Counted from the stretch's first letter, positions 7,539 through 17,055 are shown. The stretch: 64,000 bases of DNA from an uncultured Ruminococcus sp. (GCA_902787145.1 CADAEZ010000001.1:62001-126000), one strand, 5' to 3'. Program-made: numbers and translations. The notes: generated by a model from the sequence alone, not told the origin.

Positions 7539-10500
7539 TTATTCTTTATAATCAGACCAATCGGTTCCGTCGTATGCCATTCCGGTATGAGGGAAAGTGA
7601 GGTCCTTGGTCTGGTCGCCGTTGGTATTGAAAATTACGCAGGTTGCTCCGTTCGGAACTTCGGCGCGATAGATGCCCTCGGAAATTTTTTCGGTATCCTT
7701 GCCCGGCCAGCTCATCATTTCCTTGTTGCTTTCCGACCAGAAATACGCGCGAACGCCGTTCCAGTTAGTGTTTTTAAAGTAAACGTACTGTTTTTGAGCC
7801 TCGGTTGGCTCTGCGACGGGATTGGTTGACGGAGTAGCCGGAGCAGAGGAGCCTCCGCTGTAGTTCTTGCCGGCGGAGCCGCACTTAGCGAAATAGCCCG
7901 CGGCGTAGAACTGGATGTTTGTCGCGTCTTTTACAGAAATCATATTGTTGCCGTCACAGTCGGCGAGAGTGAGGGCGTTGCCGGTGAGGGTACTAAGCTT
8001 TGCGACGTGCATCTGGATCAGGGTGGCGTCCTTGACGTTTACACGCGTGTCGAGGTTTACGTCGCCGATTATAAGTCCGGATGGCACGGGATTGGTCGGA
8101 ACATCAAGGTATGACCAGCTTGAGCCGTCAAACATATTGCTGCCGCCCGGAATTTTCAGGTCGCCTGTTTTGTTGCCGCCGTTATCGGTGAAGATACACA
8201 TATTGTAGTCCTTGGGGAAGGAGATTGTCCAGATATCGTCCTTGTACTTCTTCATCGCCTTGCCCGGCCAGGTGATGTCGCTTTCGGTGGTGCCTTCTTT
8301 CCAATAATATATATACGGAGTTGAAAAATGAGAGTTTGAGTTGTTAAAGTAGATGGTTGTTGTCTTTGACGGATCGGGCTGAGTCGGAGGAGGCGGAGTC
8401 TGTCCGGTGTATGGTTCCCACTTGTTGTCCGAGAGGAAAATCATATTGGTTTCGGCGATGTCGAGTCCCTTTGCCATTTCGCCGGGATATCGGTTGCCGC
8501 CGCCGTTTTCGCTGAATATTACGCAGCCGTTGGTCAGTTCGTCGTCGACGTCCATACAGTAGAGGTTGAGAGTGCTGTCGAATGTCATCGCCTTGCCCGG
8601 CCACGCGGCGTTTGACTTAGGCTCGCTGCCGCTTTCGTCATAGATATACGCATATATGCTCGACCAGTTGTACGAGGTGTTGTCAAAGTAGATTCGCGTT
8701 ACGGCGTTGGGATCTTTCTTTTTGAAGTTAAAGGATTTTTCGAGCTCGTCCTTGTCGTTCTTAGCAGACATAACAACCTCGAATACCGTACCTACCTCGA
8801 TGCCGTCGCCGACCTTAAACTTTTGGCCGTTAACGACTTTAAACGCGGGGCCGCCGTTGACGGAAATCATAGCGTAGTCTGCTCCGCGAAGCGATACGGT
8901 GAGCTCCTGGCTGTCATAGAAGCCGTAGTCGCCTTTTACGCTCATATGGATTGAGGACTGGGGACCTTCGATAAGGATTGTACCGTTTTCGCCGGAGTTA
9001 AAGACTGCCTTGCCGCCTGTTACCACAGCGGTTTTGCCGTCATAGAAGTTTGTTACCTTGGTTTTGTTGCCCCATACCGAGGATACGTTGACCTCAATGT
9101 CGGTGTTCTTGGGGGCGCCGATTACCGCGACAATGCCGTCGGCCATCTCGCCGTTGTCATAGGAACGCGAGAATACATAACCGGTTGAGGCGGAATATGA
9201 GGTGATCTGCTGGTGGTCGCCCGCGCCGATACATATATGCTTCTTTCTGAACTGGCCTACCTTTTGCCAATGAGAGAGAACCTTCTGGTCAATGCTGTTC
9301 CAGTTCATATCGGCACGCAGGGAGTGACCCGAGCCGCCGTGGCCGTCAAAGCCCATTCCGGGAACTGTGGGACGGTTGGTCTCGTCGCCGTAGAATATCT
9401 GGATCGCTCCGGGCAGAAGCTGGAAGGCTGAGCCCTGGTAGATGAGGCTATCGCTGCTGTCGCGCGCGGCGAGAGCGGAGTCGTGGGATGAGATATAGGT
9501 GAGGACGTTATGGCCGGGGTCTTTGTTGAGCGCTCCGGCGTAGCCCTGGTATGTGCCGTTTATGCTGGAGATTCCGGGAACTCCGGAGCCGGAGAAGCCG
9601 AAGTTAATCATCGAGTCAAATCCGCCCTCGGTGTTGTAGGAGTCGAGAGCGAGGTTTTTGAAGTCCCAGCACTCGCCGGTCATCCAGAAGTCGTCCTGCC
9701 AGTCGGAGCCGGCTTTGCCCTTGTTTTTCTGACGCCAGGATTTTAACGCGGCTACACAGGAGTTTTTAAGTTTTTTCCAAGAGGATTTTTCGACGTGCTT
9801 TGCCGTATCGCATCGGAATCCGTCTACGCCGTACTCGGAAACCCACTCGGACAGCCATTTTACTATATAGTTGGAAACGGTATCGGAGCCGCCGTATTTG
9901 GAGGTCTTTTTGCTCAATGTATTTTCCTGTCCCCATTTAGTTTTGAGGATTGGCGGAAGGGAGACGCTCTTCGACTGTTCGGTGCGGAAGTCGGGAAGGC
10001 CTGCAAGGCAGGAGGTCAGCTCGTCGCCGCCGTCGCCGCCGGTGTATCCCGCGAGTCCCGAACGAATCCAGTCGTTGCCCCACCAGCGACCCCACTCGGA
10101 CGCTCCGCCGTCATAGTCGATTGTGGAGTGCAGACTGTTTACGCCTGTGAGCTTGTAGATGTATGACTGAGCCGCGGACTTGTCCTTGAAGGAGCCGAAG
10201 TTGTAGGTGATCATATCCTTGATTGTGTTGTAGCCCGCGTGATTCATAACGATATCCATAATCACGCGTATGCCGTGCTTATGCGCCGTATCGACCATTG
10301 TCTGGAACTCCTGGCGTGTACCGAAGTTGAGGTCGGGCTCGGTGTAGTCGAGCACGTAGTAGCCGTGGTATGAGTAATGAGAAAAGTCGTTGGGCTCGCC
10401 CGGAGTAACATATCCGTGAATCTGCTCATACGGAGCGGACAGCCAGATTGCGTTTACGCCGAGGTTGTCGAAATAGCCCTCGTTTATTTTCTTGGTAATA

Positions 10501-10799
10501 CCGGCGAAGTCGCCTCCGTGGAAGGTTCCGGGGTTGTTGTTCCAACCCGAAAGCGGACTGCCGCTTTTGTCGGTAGCACGGCCGTAGGAGTGGTCGTTGG
10601 AGGTGTTTCCGTTATAAAAACGGTCGGTCAGCAAAAAGTATACCGAAGCGTTATCCCACGAAAAGTCCGAGGGATTGGTCAGCTTGGTTTTTTGGCCGTA
10701 GCCTGTAGTCTTTTTGGACGGAGCAGCCTGTGCCGGAGCTGCCGCGAAGCAGCATATGCATATTAAAACGCACAGAAGAACGGAGATTGCTCTTTTCAT
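7539..10799 (-). CDS. Secreted GH13 alpha-amylase with starch-binding modules and a dockerin
   Basis: The 1086-residue exported enzyme should cut alpha-1,4 bonds in starch. A signal peptide (1-26, ending PAQA) precedes a GH13 barrel with DIVMNHAG (182-189), GFRCDTAKH (Asp331, nucleophile), TGECWDF (Glu376, acid/base) and SSHDS (Asp440). After the C-terminal beta domain come two modules of the CBM26 starch-binding type (about 698-780 and 812-895, each with IYFxN and WPGKAM). A two-repeat dockerin follows (about 910-970, GDVNLD and ADCDGN calcium loops, each followed by VKDAT), then a third CBM26-like module (about 1001-1086). The dockerin predicts attachment to a cohesin, as in ruminococcal amylosomes. 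The single gene has its own promoter. Confidence 0.93.
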   Translation of the reverse strand: MKRAISVLLCVLICICCFAAAPAQAAPSKKTTGYGQKTKLTNPSDFSWDNASVYFLLTDRFYNGNTSNDHSYGRATDKSGSPLSGWNNNPGTFHGGDFAGITKKINEGYFDNLGVNAIWLSAPYEQIHGYVTPGEPNDFSHYSYHGYYVLDYTEPDLNFGTRQEFQTMVDTAHKHGIRVIMDIVMNHAGYNTIKDMITYNFGSFKDKSAAQSYIYKLTGVNSLHSTIDYDGGASEWGRWWGNDWIRSGLAGYTGGDGGDELTSCLAGLPDFRTEQSKSVSLPPILKTKWGQENTLSKKTSKYGGSDTVSNYIVKWLSEWVSEYGVDGFRCDTAKHVEKSSWKKLKNSCVAALKSWRQKNKGKAGSDWQDDFWMTGECWDFKNLALDSYNTEGGFDSMINFGFSGSGVPGISSINGTYQGYAGALNKDPGHNVLTYISSHDSALAARDSSDSLIYQGSAFQLLPGAIQIFYGDETNRPTVPGMGFDGHGGSGHSLRADMNWNSIDQKVLSHWQKVGQFRKKHICIGAGDHQQITSYSASTGYVFSRSYDNGEMADGIVAVIGAPKNTDIEVNVSSVWGNKTKVTNFYDGKTAVVTGGKAVFNSGENGTILIEGPQSSIHMSVKGDYGFYDSQELTVSLRGADYAMISVNGGPAFKVVNGQKFKVGDGIEVGTVFEVVMSAKNDKDELEKSFNFKKKDPNAVTRIYFDNTSYNWSSIYAYIYDESGSEPKSNAAWPGKAMTFDSTLNLYCMDVDDELTNGCVIFSENGGGNRYPGEMAKGLDIAETNMIFLSDNKWEPYTGQTPPPPTQPDPSKTTTIYFNNSNSHFSTPYIYYWKEGTTESDITWPGKAMKKYKDDIWTISFPKDYNMCIFTDNGGNKTGDLKIPGGSNMFDGSSWSYLDVPTNPVPSGLIIGDVNLDTRVNVKDATLIQMHVAKLSTLTGNALTLADCDGNNMISVKDATNIQFYAAGYFAKCGSAGKNYSGGSSAPATPSTNPVAEPTEAQKQYVYFKNTNWNGVRAYFWSESNKEMMSWPGKDTEKISEGIYRAEVPNGATCVIFNTNGDQTKDLTFPHTGMAYDGTDWSDYKE

Positions 10800-10840
10800 T
10801 TCAAAACTTCCCTTCGTTATGTAGTAGCATATTCACTTTC

Positions 10841-10869
10841 ATTATATGTTTTTCAAAATGCTATTTCAA
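10841..10869 (-). promoter_or_regulatory. Promoter of the dockerin amylase
   Basis: On the minus strand TTGAAA (10864-10869) and TATAAT (10841-10846) are 17 bases apart, about 42 bases before the ATG. Confidence 0.8.
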
Positions 10870-10899
10870 TAGAGAAAGACCGATTGTAAACTAAATCGT

Positions 10900-10915
10900 C
10901 TGTTTGCACAAACAG
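10900..10915. promoter_or_regulatory. Inverted repeat CTGTTTG-CA-CAAACAG, candidate regulator site
   Basis: A perfect 7-bp inverted repeat with a two-base centre sits about 31 bases upstream of the amylase -35 element. The size and symmetry suit a dimeric regulator. It could serve the amylase, as an activator site, or the divergent gene at 11112. The rest of the 312-base gap holds only the two promoters. Confidence 0.45.
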
Positions 10916-11034
10916 AGGATAAGAAATATGTAAATGTTAACCAATGAAAATTTAAGTTTTTGAGTACGTGTTGAAAGTGTCCAAATTTTTGGATATTACT
11001 TTACAGTTTTTATTGATAATCACACGAAGATTTG

Positions 11035-11063
11035 TTGACAAAAGGCGTGATTTTTGGTACCAT
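11035..11063 (+). promoter_or_regulatory. Promoter of the 1077-residue surface protein gene
   Basis: TTGACA (11035-11040) and TACCAT (11058-11063) are separated by 17 bases. A GGAGG ribosome binding site precedes the ATG at 11112. Confidence 0.7.
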
Positions 11064-11111
11064 AAAACCAGATATATCCGCTCGTTAGGCGGATAAAAGG
11101 AGGAAAGCTCA

Positions 11112-14100
11112 ATGAAAAGCAGAATGTTTAAATCAGTCAGCGTGCTTTTGTCGGTTATGTTGGTAGTAGCGCTAATACCCTTTGGTGTTTTCGCCAAGGG
11201 AGAAGCTCCTGCCTCAGACTGGGGAGAGCCGCAGTATGTGTGGGCTGACGATTACTCAAAATGTACAGCTACGCTCGAATGTATCGCGACTCCCGACGAG
11301 AGCGTTACGGTTGAAAGCGTGAGCGTTGATCGATTCGAATACAAGGCGGCCACCTGTGAAGACTCGGGCTATGCCAAGTACAGAGCTGTGTTCAACGACA
11401 CCAGGTTTACCACTCAGGAGACTACGGTGAACTACGACGCTCTCCGGCATAATTGGGGTGAATGGGTTGTTGAAAAAGAAGCGTCCGAGACTGAACCCGG
11501 ATTAAAGAAGCACGTATGTAAAAATGACCCGACTCACTATGAGACTGAGGTGATTCCGGTAACAAAGCTTAACTACAAGGTCTGGGTAAACGGCGTACAG
11601 CTTAGCACAGACAAAAAGGAAGTTGCCTGCGGCAGCGGAAAAGCAAGCTATAACTCGACAACTAACACACTTATTCTTGATAACGCGGTTCCGAATACTG
11701 CGTATGAGTATACCGAGGGCAAGAAGGCGCTTGTTTACAGCGAGGTAAGCAAGCTGAAGATTATGCTTAAGGGCAAGAGCACACTCAACCTTGCGGGTAA
11801 TCCGGAGGGTATTGTGGCGACGGGCGACGTAGAGTTTATCGGCGACGGCTCGCTTGATATTCTTAACTCTCACTACGGAATATACGTCGAGGGCAGCGTG
11901 GTGTTCGACGCCGGCGACGTTACCGTTAAGGACGGCTCGTGGACAGGCCTGTGGGCAGGCAAGGACGTTATGTTTAATAACGGTAAAATTTTCATTACGA
12001 CAGGCAGCCGCTACGCGGGCGCTATGAACTCCAACATCGGCGGTACTGTTACGGTTGACGGCGCAGAGGTAGAGGTCAGCTCGCACAGAGCCGCGGTGCA
12101 TTTCGGCGGCGGTGACGACGACAGCTCCGAACACGCTTTTGTGATGAAATCCGGAAGCTTTAAGGCTGAGTCGAGCCAGGATTACGGAATATTTGTATAT
12201 AACTACCGCGATCCCGGCACAGGAGATACAAGCGTTAAGGGAAAGGTTGTTGTTGAAGGCGGAACGCTGGATATCACATCCTCGTCCGGAGCTACAAACG
12301 TCAGCGACATCGAAATCGGCGACAATATGGTATTTATAGAGGGCGAGAACCTTTCCGAAAGCGGCAGGGTTGTGCTCTCGAGCAAGGTTATGAGCTTTAA
12401 GCTGTGGGTAAACGGCGAGCAGCTTACTACCGAAAAGACCGAGGTAGAATGCGGAGAAGGTAAGGCTGTGTTTGACACAACTAACAAGATACTCACTCTC
12501 GAAAACGCCGAAATTACCAAGTCGTATGATTACGACCCGGCAAACTACAAGAGCGCGCTTATATACAGCGAGCTGGAGAATCTTACGATAGAGCTTAAGG
12601 GCAACAACACCCTTACGAGCGAAACAGGCGCCGACGCGGTTACGTCCCTGTCGAAGAACGTGATTGTCAAAGGCGGCGGCAAGCTCGACGTCAGCTCGGT
12701 TAACTGCGGATTCCGCGTTGGACATGAGGGATATGAGAACGGAAACATTAAGTTTGATTCCGTTACGATATATATTGACAATTGTTCCTCCACCGGTATC
12801 TGGGCAAACAAGGATATCGACTTTACGGACAGCCGTATAGATATTTCGACAGGCAAATACGCTAACGCTATCTTCTCGAATATCGCCGGAACTGTTACCG
12901 TTACAAACAGTGACATTGCCGCGGGTTCGACAAGAGCGACATTAAGATTCGGCGGCGGCGACGAGGACAGCTCCGAGCATAAGCTTGTTATGAACTCCGG
13001 TACGCTGACACTCGAATCCGGCTCCGACTACGGAGTATTGGTATGGAACTACCGCGACTATGACGATACTGAAAAGGTATTCGGAACCCTTGAGGTTAAC
13101 GGCGGTATGGTTGATATTACATCATTATACGGAGCCTGCAACATTCCGCAGGAGAGAATCGCGATTGCGGACGAGATGTTCTTTACAATGGGCAAGTCGT
13201 TTGCGGACAGCGAGCGTGTAGTTGTCAAGTCGAAAGACCTGCTCAGACCGCACCTGATCCAGAAAAAAGAGGCTACATGTACAGAGGACGGAGTAAAGGC
13301 GCATTTTGCCGACGGAGACCTGTGTTTTGAGGACAGTATGGCGCAGAAGCCGATTGAAGATACATCTACTCTTGTTATTCCGAAAATCGGCCACAAGTGG
13401 AGCAAGCCGACATATAACTGGGATGACGACAACCGCACAGTTACCGCTATGGTATACTGCGAAAACGATCCCGGTCATATCGAAACGGAGACCGTGGATT
13501 ACGCCGTAATCAACATCGGAGGTCCAAGCTGTGAGAGCGAGGGCACAATGCTCGATATCGCGAACTTTACAAACGAATTGTTTGACAAACAGGTTAAGCG
13601 TACGCACACTATCCCCGCGAAGGGTCACGACTGGGGCGAGCCCGAGTATGAATGGGCAGATGACGGGTCAAGCTGTACGGCAAAGGCTGTATGTAAAAAT
13701 GACAGCGAACACGTGATCACCGAGGTGTGCGAGAATATAGAGAAAACAACAGAATTAGGATATACATCCTATAAGGCTGTTTTTGAGAATGAGATATTTG
13801 GGGAGCAACTCCTGCAAATATGTGAACCTGACGAAACCGAGACTCTGGCTCCGCCGATTACCGCGCCTTACGAGGAGACTACCGTTGCGGAGGAAACAAC
13901 CGAGCCTCAATCGACGACTGAACAGGTTGAGCCGACCGAGAGCGCACCGCAAGCTACAACTACTGCTACGGAGAGTACGACCAAGGCCGCTAACGCTACA
14001 AAGAGCGTAACTCCGGCCAAGAAGCCGGCGCCTAATCCGGTAAAGGTCAAGAAGGCGAAAACCAAAAAGATTTCTTACAGTAAGCTGCTGAAAAAGAAGC

Positions 14101-14345
14101 AGAAGGTTAAGCTCGTTTCAATCAAGAACGCCCAGGGTACTGTAAAGGCGGTTAAGGTCAGGAAGGGTACCGACAAGAAGATTTTCAAGAAAATCAAGGT
14201 CAACCCTAAGAACGGCAAGATTACCTTTGCTAAAGGCAAATACGCTAAGAAAAAATACAAAATTAGGCTAAAGATAAGCGTATCCGGCAATAAGGACTAC
14301 AAGGCGCAGAAGATTTACGTAAATCTAAAGGTTAAGATTAAATAA
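11112..14345 (+). CDS. Large exported surface protein with a duplicated module and a lysine-rich C-terminal domain
   Basis: The 1077 residues begin with a signal peptide (1-28). A motif with W-x(2)-D and a spaced CxND pair (YxWADDxSxCTA ... CKNDxxH) occurs near residues 40, 770 and 850. Two homologous modules of about 270 residues follow one another (about 155-425 and 428-700). Each starts with (Y/F)K(V/L)WVNGxQL and contains a GGGD(D/E)DSSEH run, and the repeated short strands suggest a right-handed beta-helix like carbohydrate-binding domain proteins. A Thr/Glu/Pro linker (about 915-970) leads to a Lys-rich C-terminal domain (about 975-1077) with AQG, NGKITFAKGKYAKK and GNKDYKAQK. That last domain is also found at the end of the LRR protein at 17287. 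The role may be adhesion or glycan binding; no enzyme motif was seen. Confidence 0.85.
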   Translation: MKSRMFKSVSVLLSVMLVVALIPFGVFAKGEAPASDWGEPQYVWADDYSKCTATLECIATPDESVTVESVSVDRFEYKAATCEDSGYAKYRAVFNDTRFTTQETTVNYDALRHNWGEWVVEKEASETEPGLKKHVCKNDPTHYETEVIPVTKLNYKVWVNGVQLSTDKKEVACGSGKASYNSTTNTLILDNAVPNTAYEYTEGKKALVYSEVSKLKIMLKGKSTLNLAGNPEGIVATGDVEFIGDGSLDILNSHYGIYVEGSVVFDAGDVTVKDGSWTGLWAGKDVMFNNGKIFITTGSRYAGAMNSNIGGTVTVDGAEVEVSSHRAAVHFGGGDDDSSEHAFVMKSGSFKAESSQDYGIFVYNYRDPGTGDTSVKGKVVVEGGTLDITSSSGATNVSDIEIGDNMVFIEGENLSESGRVVLSSKVMSFKLWVNGEQLTTEKTEVECGEGKAVFDTTNKILTLENAEITKSYDYDPANYKSALIYSELENLTIELKGNNTLTSETGADAVTSLSKNVIVKGGGKLDVSSVNCGFRVGHEGYENGNIKFDSVTIYIDNCSSTGIWANKDIDFTDSRIDISTGKYANAIFSNIAGTVTVTNSDIAAGSTRATLRFGGGDEDSSEHKLVMNSGTLTLESGSDYGVLVWNYRDYDDTEKVFGTLEVNGGMVDITSLYGACNIPQERIAIADEMFFTMGKSFADSERVVVKSKDLLRPHLIQKKEATCTEDGVKAHFADGDLCFEDSMAQKPIEDTSTLVIPKIGHKWSKPTYNWDDDNRTVTAMVYCENDPGHIETETVDYAVINIGGPSCESEGTMLDIANFTNELFDKQVKRTHTIPAKGHDWGEPEYEWADDGSSCTAKAVCKNDSEHVITEVCENIEKTTELGYTSYKAVFENEIFGEQLLQICEPDETETLAPPITAPYEETTVAEETTEPQSTTEQVEPTESAPQATTTATESTTKAANATKSVTPAKKPAPNPVKVKKAKTKKISYSKLLKKKQKVKLVSIKNAQGTVKAVKVRKGTDKKIFKKIKVNPKNGKITFAKGKYAKKKYKIRLKISVSGNKDYKAQKIYVNLKVKIK

Positions 14346-14350
14346 TGCAA

Positions 14351-14376
14351 GAGACCGGCTCGATTGAGCCGGTCTC
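14351..14376. terminator. Terminator, first of two identical hairpins
   Basis: GAGACCGGCTC and its complement surround GATT six bases after the stop codon at 14345. An identical hairpin lies at 14668-14693. Confidence 0.75.
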
Positions 14377-14667
14377 AGACTGTAGAAAAACTAATTTATA
14401 GAAGTAGTTCGGATTAAGCGTTGTAGGGACATTCCTCAGCCGGAGACGGCACCCTCTCTGTCGCATTCGCGACCCTCTCTGTCGCATTCGCGACATCTCT
14501 CCCAATGGGAGAGTCTCCTCTGTGGCTGTCCGCTCTTTTCTGCTATAGCTCCTTTAGAGTTATAGGCACAGCCCCTACATTAATGAGCAATATTGGACAG
14601 GAACGGGATGGCACGGAGGCCATCCCCTACAAATGTAAGATAAACCAAACTGCTTTTTCGACAAACA
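14377..14667. repeat. Repeat-rich non-coding segment with a 21-bp tandem duplication
   Basis: Unit ACCCTCTCTGTCGCATTCGCG occurs twice in tandem (14451-14471 and 14472-14492; each copy is 21 bases). It is followed by short inverted repeats (CTCTCCCAATGGGAGAG near 14496) and GATGGC...GCCATC near 14610. No credible reading frame is present. The segment is bracketed by two identical hairpins. Confidence 0.65.
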
Positions 14668-14693
14668 GAGACCGGCTCGATTGAGCCGGTCTC
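14668..14693. terminator. Terminator, second identical hairpin
   Basis: The same 11-bp stem and GATT loop as at 14351, extended here by ACAG/CTGT flanks. On the minus strand it follows the stop of the gene at 14710 and runs into TGTTTGTC. Confidence 0.75.
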
Positions 14694-14709
14694 CTCTGTT
14701 TATAAACAG

Positions 14710-14955
14710 TTATTTAAAAAGTCCCTTTTTTTCGTAAGGTTCGATTTTGAATGACGTCAGCTTGTAGCCGGTTTTTTCGGCTGTATCCCGCAGAGCGGCC
14801 TCGGAGATTTCTTCCTTTGCGATGATTTCACAGAGATTGTCCGAGTGGGAGGACTTTACCTTTTTTACCTTAAAGTTGTTCCTCACCGCGTCGTTCATAT
14901 GCGCCTCGCACATATTGCACATCATTCCGTCGATTCCTGCTGTTATCTTGTACAT
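14710..14955 (-). CDS. Heavy-metal-associated (HMA-like) small protein
   Basis: The 81-residue product resembles the ferredoxin-like fold of CopZ-type metallochaperones. It has the metal loop GMMCNMCEAHM (Cys14 and Cys17) and a later ETAEKTGYK-like helix ending, where HMA domains usually read GY. It lacks a signal peptide, so it is cytoplasmic. No P-type ATPase is nearby; it lies 32 bases after the metallophosphoesterase gene and may be co-transcribed with it. Copper or another soft metal is likely, but the partner is unknown. Confidence 0.75.
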   Translation of the reverse strand: MYKITAGIDGMMCNMCEAHMNDAVRNNFKVKKVKSSHSDNLCEIIAKEEISEAALRDTAEKTGYKLTSFKIEPYEKKGLFK

Positions 14956-14987
14956 AGTATTGCTCCTTTTATATTTTGTATTGTGAA

Positions 14988-16937
14988 CTAGCCTTTGTAA
15001 TCCTTTGCGTAGCAGTAGTAGGGGGAGAAGGGGTCGTTTTCGTTGAGGACAAAGAGCTTGTCATCGCCGGTCAGGGTCTGGGGCTCGGATTTGTTGTCCT
15101 CGGTTCCGTCGGTGAATTCGACGGTGCTGTATCTGTGGTAGTTTACTTCGATTTTGTACAGGTCGTTGCCGTCGCTGTCCTTGCCGACCTTGGTCATCGG
15201 CTCACCTTGGTCTCCGTTATTGTGCTTTGCGGAGCTTAGCTTGGCGTAGGGCTGTTTCCACTTGTCGGTGTTGGAGAAGTAAACGTTCGAAAGTCCCTCT
15301 CTCGAATGCGGCAGAGCGGAAATATATGCCTCGCAGATTGCTTTATACCGCTCGGCAAGGGTGCCCTCAAGCGATTTTGCGCGCATAAGTTTTTTGAGCG
15401 CCTGATAGTCGTCGTACGAGGAAAAGCTGTACATATCGTCGAGGTATTCTTCGGCGAGTTTTCTCAGCTGCCGATAGTCCTTGTCGGCGATGTTTTTGTA
15501 TGTAAAGCTTTTCGGCAGGTTGAAGCACCTGTCGGCGAAAAGGATAAAATCGTCGGCAGTCGGCAGGCTGTGGTGTTCTTCGGTCTTTGGCTCAGCGGTT
15601 GTTGTATCAGCGGATTTGCGGCAGCTTTCGAGAATATAGCTCGCCGCGGGCTGAATCTTGTCGTGATATAAGTTTTCGCCGTAGAAGATGACCTCGTCGG
15701 GATAAACATTTACAAAATAGCCCTCGGAGAGATCCTTGTACTCCTCGTTTTTGGCCGCGTCATAGCTGAGGCTGTGGCTGGTGTAGTTCAGCATTGTCGG
15801 ACAGCATACCGAGCTGTCGTGAATCATATGGCAGGAGGTGTCGTTCATATTTGAGTAGTTATAGCCGTATTTAAGCGCGATGTGGGTATGTCCCGAAATC
15901 CACACGAGTTCGGGGTATCGGGAGATGATGTCGCGGAATTTTACTGTGGATTCGTACTTGGTTTTTAGCGGAACGGTGTAGTAGTTGTCTTCGTCGTCGC
16001 CGGCGCCATAGCCCTCAATTAATGCGTGCTGGATAAGGAAAATGTTGCGGTTTTTTCCGTAGTAGGCTTTGAGGTTTTTTTCGAGCCAGTCTAGCTGTTC
16101 GTCGGAAAACTCGTCGCCTTTGTCGGGGCTGTACTCATATTCAAGCGCCATAAAAATGAAAATGTCACCTGTGGTTTTTTCCTCGACAAGGTAGTAGGGC
16201 TTTTGCTTGCGGATTGTATCGCTGTTGCCGTCGAGGCCGGTCGCGGTGATGAAGGTTTCGAGCAGATTTTTTATTTTACCTCGGCGAAGCTCGTGGTTGC
16301 CCGAAGCCTCGTAAATCGGATTTACGTAGGGCGAATCGGCGAGAATCTGGTGGAACCTGTCGAATTCCTTGCCGGGACCCTCGGCGTTTGTTATGTTGTC
16401 GCCCGCAGTTACGATGAAGTCGGCGTTACGGGAATATGCGGTTTCGAGAGCCTTTTGCCAGTGCAGCTCGCTGAAATCGTAGTATTTGCTTTTCGACGTG
16501 TCAATATGAATATCGGAGTAGTTCATAAACTTGTAGAGACAGTCGGAAGATTTGTATTTGAGGCGTTTGTTTTCCGGGATGGCATAAACTGCCTGAGCGT
16601 CGCTGACCTTGGCAGTGGCGGAGCTTACAGCGATCAGCTTTTCGGCTTCGGGAGGAATTACAGTATGCTCCGCGAAGGTAAAGCTTTGTCCCGGCTTTAG
16701 CTCGGCGATTTCGCAGTAACCGTCGAGAGCCTTTTCGCTGTCGGCCCAGTAGAGCTTGTATTTGCCCGACGGCAGAGCGCCGAGCGTGATTTTGCCCTCG
16801 GCGTAACCGGGCTTAGCCGCCTCGTCGCCGAAAAACTTATATGTAATTTTACTGTCGGCATATGTTGGAAAAACCGCGCAGCTCATAAGCATCGCTGCCG
16901 AAAGAGCGGCGGTGATAATTCGGTATGTAAGCTTCAT
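14988..16937 (-). CDS. Exported calcineurin-like metallophosphoesterase
   Basis: The 649-residue protein starts at ATG 16937, preceded by AGGAGG; ten further codons upstream lack such a site. An export signal follows (MKLTYRIITAALSAAML...), and Cys20 in LMSC makes a lipoprotein conceivable, though Met at -2 is atypical. The two-metal phosphoesterase motifs are SDIHID (Asp142, His144), TAGDNI (Asp180), SGNHE (Asn214, His215) and SGHTH near 357. The C-terminal quarter looks like a binding module rather than an enzyme. The substrate is unknown; exported relatives act on nucleotides, phosphodiesters or wall polymers. Confidence 0.88.
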   Translation of the reverse strand: MKLTYRIITAALSAAMLMSCAVFPTYADSKITYKFFGDEAAKPGYAEGKITLGALPSGKYKLYWADSEKALDGYCEIAELKPGQSFTFAEHTVIPPEAEKLIAVSSATAKVSDAQAVYAIPENKRLKYKSSDCLYKFMNYSDIHIDTSKSKYYDFSELHWQKALETAYSRNADFIVTAGDNITNAEGPGKEFDRFHQILADSPYVNPIYEASGNHELRRGKIKNLLETFITATGLDGNSDTIRKQKPYYLVEEKTTGDIFIFMALEYEYSPDKGDEFSDEQLDWLEKNLKAYYGKNRNIFLIQHALIEGYGAGDDEDNYYTVPLKTKYESTVKFRDIISRYPELVWISGHTHIALKYGYNYSNMNDTSCHMIHDSSVCCPTMLNYTSHSLSYDAAKNEEYKDLSEGYFVNVYPDEVIFYGENLYHDKIQPAASYILESCRKSADTTTAEPKTEEHHSLPTADDFILFADRCFNLPKSFTYKNIADKDYRQLRKLAEEYLDDMYSFSSYDDYQALKKLMRAKSLEGTLAERYKAICEAYISALPHSREGLSNVYFSNTDKWKQPYAKLSSAKHNNGDQGEPMTKVGKDSDGNDLYKIEVNYHRYSTVEFTDGTEDNKSEPQTLTGDDKLFVLNENDPFSPYYCYAKDYKG

Positions 16938-17055
16938 ATAAATCGCCTCCTGAAAATATTTTAACATAATTCGGCTGAATAAAAAAGATGTACAGGAAAA
17001 TTTTTCAAATCATAGCGCGTACAAATTGAATAATAATAGTTTTGAGGTGAGATTA

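Noticed and set aside
11502..12725. 407-codon open frame antisense to the 1077-residue surface protein gene
   Set aside because: A shadow of a strongly biased coding strand. The forward frame has signal peptide, modules and a good start; this one has none.
14377..14667. Possible CRISPR-like array
   Set aside because: Only two direct 21-bp repeats without spacers, and no cas gene.
17026..17055. Upstream start of the small acidic protein
   Set aside because: The GAGGTGA site at 17044 lies inside this stretch and is spaced for ATG 17056.
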